From: Artocarpus heterophyllus
Lineage: Eukaryota; Streptophyta; Magnoliopsida; Rosales; Moraceae
DNA length: 64,000 nucleotides
Direction: 5' to 3'
Assembly: GCA_025403435.1 (NCBI GenBank)
Contig: JAJQZP010000046.1
Coordinates: forward strand, 1,002,774 to 1,066,773
Numbering within the stretch: the first letter of the stretch is position 1; each line of letters opens with the position of its first letter. Positions 51,818 to 63,795 of this stretch are shown piece by piece. Both the position numbers and the translations under genes were made by a program. Below the pieces are notes generated by a model. That model saw nothing but the letters and a program-made list of their open reading frames with translations. It ran no database searches and was not told the DNA's origin.

Positions 51818-52339
51818 TTATTCCCCATCCAGTTTTCTTATGGCTTGGCAAACAGGATCTAGAAATACCATATTCTTGAGGCGTTGTCTTTCTGCATAAA
51901 ATTTAGGCCAGAGTTTAAAAATAGCTCCTTGAACATATCCACTAGGGTGACCGTGAAGAGGAGGATGGATGCTATCCAAGTTCTCCTTTGAAAGTCCATC
52001 CCTATAAAACCTTATTTTATCCTCTCTATTCGTAGACATATAACCATGTGAAGTACATTTACCGTTACAATTTTGTCTTCCACATTTGTTACAAGCGACC
52101 ACAATGGCACGAGCTCTTCTTTTCATTGCACTACGACTGGTACTTGTTCCTAGTAAACCGACATCTTGACTGAAGTCACTCGGACGGATCTTCCCCTCTA
52201 TCAACATTCTCACATCACAAGGGATGCAAAAACGCATAAGAATCCACAACCAAGTAATTCTAGCCTTGTATTTCTTTCTGAGAATCTTTTGGGAGAGTGA
52301 TGGGAAATACTTTCTCAGGTGTTGGTACTTTGGGTCCAT
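51818..52339 (-). CDS. Basic cysteine-rich protein of the LOG-bearing element, unknown function
   Basis: An open frame of 173 residues, the longest intact one in the element and the first after its leader. The N-terminal third is basic and partly hydrophobic (ITWLWILMRFCIP, residues 28-40). A basic run, MKRRARA (72-78), precedes a putative zinc cluster C83-X2-C86-X4-C91-X3-C95, followed by Gly, Asn and aromatic positions to about residue 115. The C-terminal part contains HPPLHGHPSGYV. It shows no similarity I recognise to Gag, whose knuckle is CX2CX4HX4C. The order basic run, four-cysteine cluster, short tail recalls the cysteine-rich nucleic-acid-binding proteins of carlaviruses and related plant RNA viruses. 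This is a motif-level impression, not a demonstrated homology. It could also be a fragment of a host zinc protein. That it is translated is inferred from the open frame alone. Confidence 0.55.
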   Translation of the reverse strand: MDPKYQHLRKYFPSLSQKILRKKYKARITWLWILMRFCIPCDVRMLIEGKIRPSDFSQDVGLLGTSTSRSAMKRRARAIVVACNKCGRQNCNGKCTSHGYMSTNREDKIRFYRDGLSKENLDSIHPPLHGHPSGYVQGAIFKLWPKFYAERQRLKNMVFLDPVCQAIRKLDGE

Positions 52340-53953
52340 GATGAGATGAAAGAAAAGTAAATAGAAAGGAAAAATTAAGATAGTAAGTTGCAGAATCCTA
52401 GAATTCCTTCTTCGTTTAGAAGGAAAGAAGAATTTCTAGTGAAAAAGAAGAGAATTTACGATTTAGAGAGAAAATAACAAATTAAGAGAGAAAAAGTGAG
52501 CTCGGAGAAATAAGCTCCTATGCACAGTAAACGTATATGTAAACAATAATTAAACCACTGTATATGACACGTATAGAGACCACGTGGGAGAGACAGTGTG
52601 AATCAAACTGATTTAGGATTTGAACTAGGCCCAAATGTTCTAAGTTGAAAAGGGTCAGGTTGTTTCGGGCCTTAACACATTTAGAACGAGTTAAATAACA
52701 AACATAAAATTGAAAACCAATTTGTATAAATCTTAAACCCAATTCAAAGCCCACTAAAGATAAAATTAACTATGAATAAGAAGTCTAATTTAACAATAAT
52801 CAGGGATCTTTTTGAGTGGTATTTAAAATCATTTCATAACAACATAATCTTCTAGCAACTCAAATAATTTTGTTTTAATCAAAACCTTATTGAACAATGC
52901 ATACACTCATATGTTATTCTTAATACTCAATATCTATCAATGGATTCATCATCATTACTACCAAGGGTTTAGAATGTGACTAACCTTGAAATCAATACGA
53001 TTTACGTCTTCCAACATAGACCATATCAATGAACAAAGACACGTGATGTTACTACTTAAGAATATCTACAATCCCCACAATTCTACTTATACAATATCTA
53101 ATTTTCTTATATAACAAAACCTTAGGTAACCAAAAGATTCACATCTAAACATCTAAAACCTAAACCTTTTATCGTAATTATCCAAAATTATTATAAGTGC
53201 CTTAAGTATTATGGTTTACTTAAGGAAACTCTTATTGGTCATTTTTTTATATTACATCTATTCATAAAGATTCACTGATACACTTAAATACAATGTACGT
53301 AACAAAATATTCCAACTTTGAGATTCATGCATTCTTGCCTTTACACAGTCTCAACAGACCAAAAGTCTAACGTTTATCTCTCTCAAGATTCAATACCATA
53401 GATTCCCAACTTATCTCATATTCCTCAAATAAATAGAACTTTTAAGAAAAGATATTGACACTTATGTACTCCACCGAATCCACACATAATCATTACTTAG
53501 GTTTGAATCAATTACGAAAAATTTGGCATATCTATGCCAAACTTTAAAATCAATAAATCAAGCCTTATATTTCTTATTGTTTTTCACAAAATAAAAGGCT
53601 ATTAAATCCTTGTATCTACACGAATTTTTCATTGTTCTATACGAATTAGATATGCTTATAGATCCTAATATTATGCGAATCTCTCATAAGCATTCTACTT
53701 ATAAACTCATTCCATATAATTATCATTCCCTCATAACTATTAATACTTTCCTTCTATATAATTATTGTACTCATATTACCGTTAGTATTTTCATTCTAGG
53801 GTCTTTCCAAGTTACATCCTTCTAGACTGTATAAATCAATGTGAAGGTTCATTTTGATGATGACAATCAAAATTCAACTTCAAAACCATCTCAAAAGCAA
53901 TTTCTTTTTATTTATTAAAGTGGTGCTACACTCCCTAGGTTAACCGAACCTAG
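52340..53953 (-). other. Leader of the LOG-bearing element
   Basis: About 1.6 kb of AT-rich DNA between the primer site and the first ORF. No protein domain is recognised and frames are short. In autonomous Gypsy elements gag would be expected from here on; none is seen. Confidence 0.6.
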
Positions 53954-53966
53954 GCTCTGATACCAA
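53954..53966 (-). promoter_or_regulatory. Primer-binding site (tRNA-iMet) of the LOG-bearing element
   Basis: On the minus strand TGGTATCAGAGCC lies 7 bases inside the 5' LTR. It matches the 3' end of initiator tRNA-Met and fixes the element's orientation. Confidence 0.92.
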
Positions 53967-53973
53967 AAATTCT

Positions 53974-56282
53974 GTAACGCCCCTCTATGGGGGTTAACAG
54001 TTTTTAATGAATTAAAATAAAAATAAGAAATAAAAGTAAAATCGTAAGAATAAAATTGCCCGGGGCTTAAATGAAAACTTTCAAATCAAAAATAAAAATA
54101 TAAACGACAATTAAACCATAGTTTAATGTAGCACCTTAAATTTAATAATATAAACTGTTGTCATCATCATTTTAACCCTCAATGCATTGTAATACAGTCA
54201 TAGAAAGTAACAATTGATGCGTACATTATCATAAAGAACATTCTTAACAATTGAAGCAGTCCCAATGTAATATAGCTACATCGCTTCTTCAACTATTTTT
54301 CTCGTAGCCACCTCACACTTAGTGAGTCTTGAAAAGATAAAAATATAAGGGAATGAGCGACACTATGCTCAGTAGAGAAAACCATTACTCACCTTTAGGT
54401 TTTTATCATTACCACATTAAAACCTGCATGGTTAGTTAATAGTTATCATTATCCAGATTATGAGATTTATTATAATCATATTCCGTGGATACCATAGTTA
54501 ATCATTACCGAGTTTCATACATATACATATATACAAATATTATAGTTCATCATTATTCCTAGGTACCCACGTTCAATAGAGTATCACTCAACTCATCGAA
54601 ACCCAAATGGGCGCGCTTAATCACCCTCTAAACATTCTAAGGGTGTTCCGGTGAGGGGACATCAAGCCCCGAGTCCTCACCAAATCGATTCCTGTACAGT
54701 GCATTCTGGGACTTTCAACCCAAGGAAGCGTCATCACCTTCCCCCTATTTTACCTTTTAGGGTATTCATGCCCAAGGACGTAACCGCCGCCTTTTTTACA
54801 TCTCATTATTCCTCTGTATTGACTTTTTTTTTATTTATAGAGTCAATATCCTAACCATGCTTCTCAATTTATAACATATGTCAAATCATTATATTCATCG
54901 CTATACAATATACATATTTTACAACATAAAACAACCAAATTTAATTTACCAAAAACCTCACAAAAGATGAGTAATAGAATCCCTACCTTTCAAGCTTATC
55001 AACAATCTTTTAATCCTGGAATCAATTAACGTTAGCTCCATACTCCCTTGATCCTAAGGCGTGCATAAGGACAATTAAAACTAAAGCACAACATACAACT
55101 ACATTCATAAATAAATCATGTGTAAACCTATCTTACTAGTATGCCGTTAAAGCTTTTATGTAAAGCTCTTTTGAATACCACAGTAAATAATTTTTGTCTT
55201 AACACAATATAAAATGTAAACAAGTAATCGATATGTTTTAGTCCCTAATAAGATTCATCAATCACTTAGGATAATATTGGAAAGGTTGCAAGACATTAAA
55301 GAATTAGGTGGTGAGCAAAGATGGGTTCTTGGTTCAGGTTAGCAGCTGGTATACCATAACAAACTGACAGGTTTACTAGTTTCCAATTCAAAAATTGAAT
55401 AATGCATAGAAAATAAAATACAACTCTGATTTAGGTTTATGATAGCTCGTTAGAAAGCTTAGGATGTCTACTTTTTAAATATGCAAACCAATTCATAAAA
55501 TTCATTTTAATTTAATCCTAGAATTTCAAGAAATAGCCACTACCCATAGAGGTATTACAAAATTTAACAATATAAATTTTCTGTCTAGGGCATATACACT
55601 TAGACTTTATACATATGCTCCAAAATAGCAACAAACATATACTTAGGTTTAAGAACGTAAATTTGAATAATCCTTTAGTATAAAAGAAAATTTATAAATG
55701 AAAGACTAAATTTGTTCATAAGATTCTAACCTCGGATTATGGTTAGTTGGAAGCTTGAAATGGCTTCAAAACAGGTTCCTTGATTTCGGTATGGCTGAAA
55801 TTCTTGCTCAAATGAGGGTGATGGTGGCTAATTTTTATGGCTACCTTGATGAAGTTCTCTAAGTATTTTGCTTCAGCAAAGAAATGAGAAGAAGAGTGTG
55901 GGAACCGTGGAAGAAAAAGGAAGAAAAGATGAAGTCTTTGAAGAGAAGTGATAGAAGCAATTATGGAGGAGACATGTTGAAGCATGTCACGAAGGAAATA
56001 AAGAAAATGAGGGTCAAGAGTAGTTGGAAAAGATATCCTTATGTCTCATCTGGAGACTTTAACGCACATAATGCCAATATGACATTTTTTAGATTTATTA
56101 GAAGTTCTAAGGCTTTTCAGTAAACATACTAAATAAATATAAGAGAATTTTTTTAAAAAAAATTAAAATAGATAAAAATAAATATTGTAAAATAAATTTT
56201 AAATGAAGCAATTTTTTTTATTAATACACTAAAAATTAATTTAATTACCTTAATACCCGTTAGGAGAATAACGGGTGTCACA
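53974..56282 (-). repeat. 5' LTR of the LOG-bearing element
   Basis: Partner of 47278-49587, differing at scattered positions. It should hold the promoter that would drive the captured genes. Confidence 0.93.
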
Positions 56283-57298
56283 CCACCTCCCTCCGAGCCC
56301 TTTAGGCCTCCCGACATACACCGGTTCGGTTTCTTGACATTTTGAGGTGCAAAATGTTTCTAAAAGCCCCACTGTTATGTTTTAAAATCTTAGAAATTTT
56401 TTTTACATTCCATGATCATAAATTTATAGAAAGGAAGACTAATGGTCCATTTATACATAGTAGAAACTTAAAAACTTGATTATATTCTTATTTGTTATTC
56501 GCTGACTTCATTAGAGGACTCTTAAGTTTAGGGCAATGCTAGAAGCTAACGTTGCATCGGGTGGGACTTGCAAAAATTGAGAGTATCTATAGATTGTATT
56601 GGCAAAAAGATAGGATATTTTCTATCCTTTCATTGGTAGCTCACTTTTAAATGATTTTGGCTAATCATTCAATTCTTTAATAATTTCTGTTTTGATTTTA
56701 AAGTTATTTTTATGCATTTAAGGAAATGTATTTTAATATTCTTTCAATTCCCAAAACCCATACAGTGGTGTTTTATCAAGTTTCATACAAGTAAGTATTT
56801 ATTAGTTCTGTTAAGATCTTGAGATTCTATTCCAATAAGTATAATTAGCGAATAATTCTTTTATCTACAACTGCAAGTTTTGAATTATGTGATTTTAACC
56901 GATTATCTTATTGAGTCTTTTGTTTACATTTATTGTTTTAAAAATTCCCCTCCCAAGTTTTGAGAACTAATTGGGTTTGGACTGAGTTTGATGATCATGA
57001 AGTATGAGCAGAAATGGTGTTTTTCTTTAAGATTGTTGTATACCACGTATATTATACTACTTGTCTCGACGTCTATGTCAGTCTCATAGTATTATATATA
57101 TTTTATAAATGATGATGTCAGTCTTGTCATATTATTTGTAATTTAATTATACAACCTTTTTTTGTGGTCAAAGCTCTACGTGACAGTGATTACTATTACC
57201 TATGTGACTTCGGATGAGCATTAATTGTTCTCGTTTAGTTTTTAATTTATCTTTGTTTATTTATTTCGGTCACGAGCCCTACTCCTCGAGTCGTGACA

Positions 57299-58009
57299 TC
57301 TTTCTCCGTGTTTTTTATGGTCCATTTGTTTTATGTATCATTTGGACTTAATGGACTTAAATTTGGATTCGAATATCAAAAATCCTTTGGATACGTGTTT
57401 GTTTCCTCCAAAATCTAAATCAAATGAGTATTGAGAATCTAAGTTTTTAGAGTTCTAAACCCCCCCATAAACTCTTGATACTCAGATATTTTTGTTATAG
57501 TAAAAGCTGAAATTCTCTCTCCTATATTTGAGGAAAAAATCATAACTTCTTCATTTGATATTCAATTGAGATGATTCTTTTTTCAATGCATTAGTAGTGA
57601 AGAGAGGAATAAATTAAGATCAATATTGCATCTGTTTTAGGATCATTAACATTAAGTTTTTATTAGATTTGTTAATACATCAAAATCTATTTTCACTACT
57701 TCTCCAAACACAAATTCTAATTTTATTGTATATTCAGATTAAAATTTAAATGCACATCCAAATATCAATTCGGATAGCAATTCAATTCACTAATTCTAAT
57801 CTTAATTCAAATCATACAATTCAAATCAAATCACTAATTTGAATCTATTTATCAAACAGACCCTTAATTTCTTCAGCTCTTGATCATCTTTCTACATCGT
57901 TTTCTTTAGAATCTGTGTGTCCGCCCCATTTCCTTATCCTCTCTTCAGCTGCAGAAGCCTGTTATTCATATGTCAAGTTTGAGATTTTTTTATTTATTTA
58001 CTTGTCATA
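57299..58009. other. Downstream region of gene 4
   Basis: Counterpart of 22985-23694. It includes the MITE-like unit from about 57319 (GGTCCATTTGTTTTATG) to 57863 (CAAACAGACCC). No gene is seen. Confidence 0.5.
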
Positions 58010-58983
58010 TCATTGCGAAAAAATTTTGGTCAACAAATTGTAACTTATTAATGAAGTTGACCGATAAAAATAATTCGATACCTCTTTGTTCCAATTCGTT
58101 TTATAGACCATCAAGAAAAGAATTAAAGTCTGAAGCACTGTCCCAGAAAGCATACCAAACCAAATTCCCTGAAAATTTTCATAAAAAAAGAAATTAAATT
58201 AAATTTATAAGTGGACGAGAACATGTTGGCCTCTAAGCAATACGACAGAAATTTGAAGAAGGATAGTCCAAAAAAGGGGCCATTATTTCCAAAGAAAAAA
58301 AAAAGGCCTTTGTATACTTACTTTAACACCCATTTCGAGCTTGAATCCCATTAAAAGACCCAAAGGAACTCCAAACAGATAATAACAAGCAATGTTCACA
58401 TAAGCTACAACAGCTTGCCAACCCGCTCCAATGGCTACCCCTGAATTACCAAAAATGTACATAAAAGATTTAGTATAAATAAATTCATCAAATCGCCCAA
58501 GATATAGTAACATGAATTATGTATGCATGTACATATATATAAGCTGTTTGGAAATGTGTGTAGTTCAAATCACAAAATTGTTGTTCAAACCAATCTTGCT
58601 GCAATATTTTCTAATAAAATTTAAATTTCAAACCATTTTTCTTACACTCGTGATTTAAACTATATTCTCAAATTGCTTAACAATTATATATCAACTATAA
58701 TTACCAGATAAGACAGGTTGGACGTTGTTGATGACAATGCAAAAGGCCAAAACCGGAGTGAGCTCCCTAACAAGAGTTTTGACGTCTGTGTCGTTTGAAA
58801 ATAGGGATGGATACTCATTTCTTGTGATGATCAAGATAAGTGATAATACAACAGCAATTATGAATGAAGTGATCACCGCCACCACTAGCGAGAATTTTGC
58901 TGTTCTTGGATGAGCCGCCCCTAGCTCATTTGATACCCTCACACTAAAATCAAAACAATTTATTATCACATGATCATAAATAA

Positions 58984-59015
<32 letters not shown>

Positions 59016-62000
59016 TTTTCTAATGTAAATAATATTATTGAGACAAAATCATTTTCCAAAGAATAATGTCCAATGGCAATCAGTCATTGAGATTGTGATC
59101 ATCCTGCTTAAAAACTGACCTTATTGCTGCATTAAAGCCAAAAGATACCATGACCGTCCATCCCAATATGTTCATGCTGCAAAATTCAATATTAGCCCAA
59201 TATGTAGAACAGGCTGTAATTAATTTGTATTGTATCACAAGATGGAGTAATTTGGATAAGTCAATTATTATCGATCTTCATGATTGTGTTTTGAGATTAT
59301 AGACTCAGATAACTACTATTTTATATCTACCGACAATAGAAATTCTGCGCCCTCTTGGCTTGTGCATCTTTCGAGTCTATGTACTCTGGAAGCATCCAGG
59401 CTTTGTGGGACCGTAATGCCCTTAGTTTCTCTCATATTCAAGTGACATAATAAAATCAAAATATTTTTCGTGAGGATTATTATTATCATTATTATTATTG
59501 CTGTTGTCGTTGATTTAAAAAAAAAAATAGTATCGCCCGAGCATTCTCTTTGTCCCCACGTACGAAAACCTTTGAACGTTGGAAAGAACATGTACTCGTT
59601 AAGGGCTTGTTTGTTTCGATACTTGAATAACGGTTTGAATTATTTTGTTACAGTATTTTCTCTCGTAAAAATTTAAATCTTTATTTAAATACTCTATTTA
59701 AATACTTGATCCAAACAAACCTTAAATCTTGGAACGTTAGCTAGATGGCCTTTTAAATCAAATACGAAGACCTGTTGTTGTCTAATCCCTATTCTAATTT
59801 GTGAAATCTAGACTTTTCTGTAGTGTCCGGCATAATTATTGCTCAGTGTGGTCCCCACCTCCAAAAGGCGCTGGATCGTATGACAAGACTTTGTATGAGT
59901 TTAGTGTGCACCGTAGGATCCTCATTTAGGGTGGACCCCATATACATATAAGTTTGACCGAGTCTTGTCTTTTCTCATTTGTGTGACAATGCTAAAATGG
60001 CTTTTTAGGTCTATTCAATTTATTGGTTCGAGATATAGTGTTAAAGGTTTTTTTTTTTTTAATACTTTGAAAAATAGATTTAAAATATTGAGAATAAAAG
60101 AAGAGTGCTATGAGATTTTTTTGACTCAAATTGTTAAATTTTGATTTGAACCACGTGGACCATTAAAGCAGACAGATGGGTCCTTTGGTTTCATATCTGG
60201 TGGTAATCGTGATAATTTCTAGCTTTGTGGGGTCTTTAAGATAATGATGATTTTGTTGAAGAAGATATTACTTAATAAGTAGTCAAATTACTTACCATAT
60301 GGACAGGGCATCCACCGACACCTCTGCATGCTTTAGATATCCAGCGAAGAGAATAAGAGCCATAAAGTACCACACTTCCAAACTGCGTAAGATTTACAGA
60401 ATAAAACAATGAATTCATTTTGTTAATCTATTTAAGGAAAAAAGATACTCAATATTCTTAAAGCTAGAAGAAAAGCTAACAACAAATCAACTTGGAGATA
60501 CGATCTGATGATAAGTTATCGAGAAACCACGATCTTAGGTATTAATTTTCTTTCGTTTAAATTTATTAATTTTTTCGTCAAGCGTATATGCAACCATATA
60601 TTTAAAACCGTTTAAAAATTGAAGTTTTAATTATTTATGTACTAAAGTCGCAACTTCTAAAAAATTTTGAGAAAAGTTTGTCTGAGGGACAAAGGGATAA
60701 ATTTGAATTAGAGAAAAAAAAAATAGAAATGGGACACACGTGTTTTTGTCCACTAGTATGATACGAATATTTATAAGTTTCTGTCCAGCACTGAGTACTT
60801 GTATCAAAAGATCTTTTGTTTGATACAAAGTCTTTTGTTTTTTTTTTTTTGTAGATACTTTTGTGTAGTGTACGTAAGAGTGTCCTTTTATCTTCTTCTT
60901 CTTCCTCTTAATCATGCCTAGCACTGATGAAATGAAGACAATGTAGCCTTAAATGATTTTTTTTTTTTCTGAAGTTCGTTTTCATTACAACAATGAAATA
61001 ATAAAAGTAATTGATTAGAATACGCGATTTTCAAATATATATATATTAGCATACGTGGAATCCGGTCAATAAGAATCACTAAATCTAATAAAAAAACAAT
61101 TAACTTTTTCTTAAAAAAATAGAGAGAGAGGGCCCTATGAAAAGAACGAGAAAGAGAGAAAAAAAGAGAGTTGAGTTGGGCAAAATTCCAAGACCTCCGG
61201 GCGGCTTTTTGGACTTCCGGTTCTAAAAATTGGTTATGGAGCTTGTATTATTGTGGGTTTTTCAATGATAGTGGCTGTGTTTAGTGGGGTGGCTTCGTTA
61301 GAGCCGATGTGATTCCATTTAGAAGATGGAATCTAGGTAGCTTGAAGATTTTTTTGATGTATTTCTCTTCTTCGGGCTGTGGTAGAGCTACATATTGTTG
61401 AGTGAGAGCACATGCTCCAACTCAACTTTTGAAATTTTAATTTTTACCTTAAAATTTTTTAAAAAATTTTAACTATATCCTTGTTTTTGTAAGAAAAATT
61501 ATAGTTGTACCCCCACTGAAAATTTAAGATATATCATTGTGCCCTTCATTTAATAATCAAAGCCTGTAACTTTGCTTGTATGCAATAAAATCTCTTAGTA
61601 TTCTCTAACATGTTGCCCTCATTGACAAAAAGTCTAGCTTCGCTACTGTCTTTAGGTTTTGTTTCGAATCGTGGTAGGTGCCTTTGGGAGATGGCAATGT
61701 CAGCTCCAATCTTGTCCCAATAAGCATACTTCCTACCCTGATGGTTTTCCTATCAGCTATACTTTTACTAAAGATTTTGTAGTGGTTTATGCTTTTGGTT
61801 TCAGTTTTTTATGTTTAAGTCTAATAAATACGTTGATATTTCTGTTAATTTTAATAGTTTATTTATAATAATAGAAGTGGTTCTCCCACTACTTAAGTTT
61901 GCTTGTGGTCTGCCAGATTTAGGCCTTGACGAGTTAGATGTTCCACTAGTTATAAGTCTATGTAGAGATGTTGATGGCCTTAGAGCTACACATTACATGC

Positions 62001-63665
62001 TCTCGATGGATCGAAAGCTTTCATCAATTGTAGTGGTTTCCAAAAAAGTCTTATACGTGCCCAAATTGATGTGTTTAGCAATTTTCTCAATATTGGGTCT
62101 CATCTTATATCGTCTTTCATGTGCTTTATTAGAATTTACTAATTGAATCGATTTTTATCTGAGTGTTTTGTATTATGTATCACATGATCAATCGTATTAT
62201 TATTGGTGTTTGTAAGGCCTTTTAATTGAATGAAATTTTAGCTTAAATAAGAGAGAGAGAGGTGGGAGGGAGGGAAGAAGGAAAAAAAAAAGAAAAAAAG
62301 AGCACCAATCACTATTAATCAACGGCGTAACTATTTAATTAATTGATTAGCTAAACAAAATAATTATTATGATCCATGATGGTGATAGATAGTATAATTA
62401 ATTATGCGTAATGTTTTTCGCCTGACTTAATCTCATCAACGTCATATAATTTGATATTTTTTTTGCGTCTAATCACAAGTGAACTGATTGGTGGTTGCTA
62501 ATTCGTATCTTTACCTACAGCCTTGGGTTATACATCCTAGAATTTCTCGTAGTAATTCACACAAGTACAAAACTATCACGCACCATTGCTTTAATTTAGA
62601 ATATATCATCACCCATTTTTTAAGAACATTTAGAAAATAAAATAAAAAAAGGTAAGGAGAAAATCATTATTACCAGAGCATGATCGCCGACGCTAGAGAC
62701 AATCTAACAAAGCCCCAGAGATTGTGAAATGCCTTCCATGAAAACCCGGACCAAGCTCTCCCACAAGTCCCACTGAAGATGTAAACCAGCTGAGCCACCA
62801 CTATGAACCACCACGACGAGTTCAGCACCACGGCGGCGCCGACAAGTCCCCACCCCAGCTTCAGCATCAGCAGCCAGCTGAAGAACGTGTGAAACGCCAG
62901 CGCCGCCGCAGCGATCGCCGCCATAATCATGATCTTGCTCTGCGCCTGCAGGAACTTGGCGATCGGGAAGTTCATGGCGTACGCGAACAGCTGAGGGATC
63001 ATCCAGATGGACAAAATCCCCGCCGCCTCCGAAATCTCCGTCGTCTGCCCGATCAGCTTCAGCAGCGGCTCCGCGAATATGTAGAGGAAGGACAAGAGCA
63101 CTCCCGTCGCGTTAAGAATCACCCACGACCTCTGCATATAGATTCCGAGCATGTCGAGCTGACCCGCCCCAAAGGCTTGACCACACAGAGTTTCTAGCGC
63201 GCTTCCCATCCCAAGCTTATAATTAATTTAATTATGTATATTTAGTCACAGAATTTGACGATTAGTAATATATATATATATCTAAACTGAGGCGTAATAG
63301 AGTACTACCGTGACGCCTAAGGAGAACCCGGCGATGACGGAGTTCTCGACGGAGACGGCGGCGAGGACGAGAGTGTCGACCTGGCCGGCGAAAACTTGAG
63401 TGACGGCGCCGAGGGAGTATTGGCATATGGATGTGAAGATGGCGGGGCCGGCCAAGTACCATAGTTTCTTTGATTCGACGCGGAACTCTCTGTAGAAGTC
63501 TCGGACGCTGCCGATTGGCGGGATGTCGTCGGCGTCGGGTGTGAAGGAGGAGGTGAGTGAAGAAGAGTGGTTGGTCGGTGCGAGGAGGGTCTCTAGTTGG
63601 TCGGGGTGATTGTTTTGGCGTTCTTCTCCTCGTGTGTCGAGGAGGGGCTCCTTATTCTCAGCCAT
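58010..63665 (-). CDS. MATE/DETOXIFICATION efflux transporter, gene 4 (intact)
   Basis: Near twin of gene 3, with identical exon sizes: 63665-63309, 63215-62674, 60382-60296, 59176-59120, 58943-58705, 58440-58322 and 58168-58010 (TGA), 519 residues. All introns keep GT-AG. Same family, topology and expected antiport role as gene 3. Two changes fall in the most conserved stretch at the exon 1/2 junction. Where genes 1 and 3 read FGVM before [13 protein letters not shown], gene 4 reads LGVT; the last codon of exon 1 is ACG and the donor is still good. Exon 1 also has LVLAAVS for LALAAVS. Whether these alter transport is unknown. The TATA-like site is changed relative to gene 3. It may be functional, subfunctionalised or starting to decay. 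Confidence 0.94.
59603..59721. mobile_element. Tourist-like MITE in intron 3 of gene 4, absent from gene 3
   Basis: A 119 bp insertion with inverted ends GGGCTTGTTTGTTTCGATAC and, as reverse complement of the right end, GGTTTGTTTGGATCAAGTAT. It is flanked by TTAA on both sides (59599-59602, 59722-59725). Gene 3 has a single TTAA with no insert near 25282, a clean empty site. End motif and TTAA/TAA duplication fit PIF/Harbinger-derived Tourist MITEs. Confidence 0.82.
61130..62250 (+). mobile_element. LINE-like insertion in intron 2 of gene 4
   Basis: Counterpart of the block in gene 3, ending TTGAATGAAATTTTAGCTTAAA before GAGAGAGAGAGGTGGG. It has no intact frame. Confidence 0.4.
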
Positions 63666-63788
63666 TGATGGAGTGAGAGTGAGAGAGAGAGAGAGGGACA
63701 GAGAGCTATGAGAGGGAAAGAGAAAGGCCCGGACTTGGGTCTGGGTCTTTTGACTTTAACTCTCTGGACATTGAGAAACATGGCACTC

Positions 63789-63795
63789 ATTAATA
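63789..63795 (-). promoter_or_regulatory. Altered TATA-like site of gene 4
   Basis: At the place of the TATAAAT of gene 3 the minus strand reads TATTAAT. A weaker core promoter is possible, or another start site is used. Confidence 0.4.

Larger units (their letters stand above)
47278..56282 (-). mobile_element. Non-autonomous Gypsy-type LTR element carrying a LOG-like gene
   Basis: A 9005 bp element with 2310 and 2309 bp LTRs and a perfect 5 bp target duplication CCACC (47273-47277 and 56283-56287). The empty site is preserved in duplication copy 1 near 21970. The primer site places the 5' LTR on the right, so the element is on the minus strand. The LTRs differ by roughly 1-2% by eye. The 4386 bp interior lacks protease, integrase and reverse transcriptase. 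It carries a cysteine-rich ORF (51818-52339) and a LOG-like gene (50520-51170), both in the sense of the element. The tail next to the 3' LTR resembles the 3' end of chromovirus-type Gypsy elements. It resembles a LARD that has captured host and perhaps other sequences, and would depend on an autonomous Gypsy partner. Confidence 0.92.
46168..57298 (-). mobile_element. Solo LTR, Ty3/Gypsy-type, copy 2, split by a later insertion
   Basis: Counterpart of 20858-22984. Its left part is 46168-47277 and its right part 56288-57298, with the LOG-bearing element between. Minus-strand ends are TGTCACGACTCGAGGAGTAG and GGGAATTACA. Confidence 0.6.
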
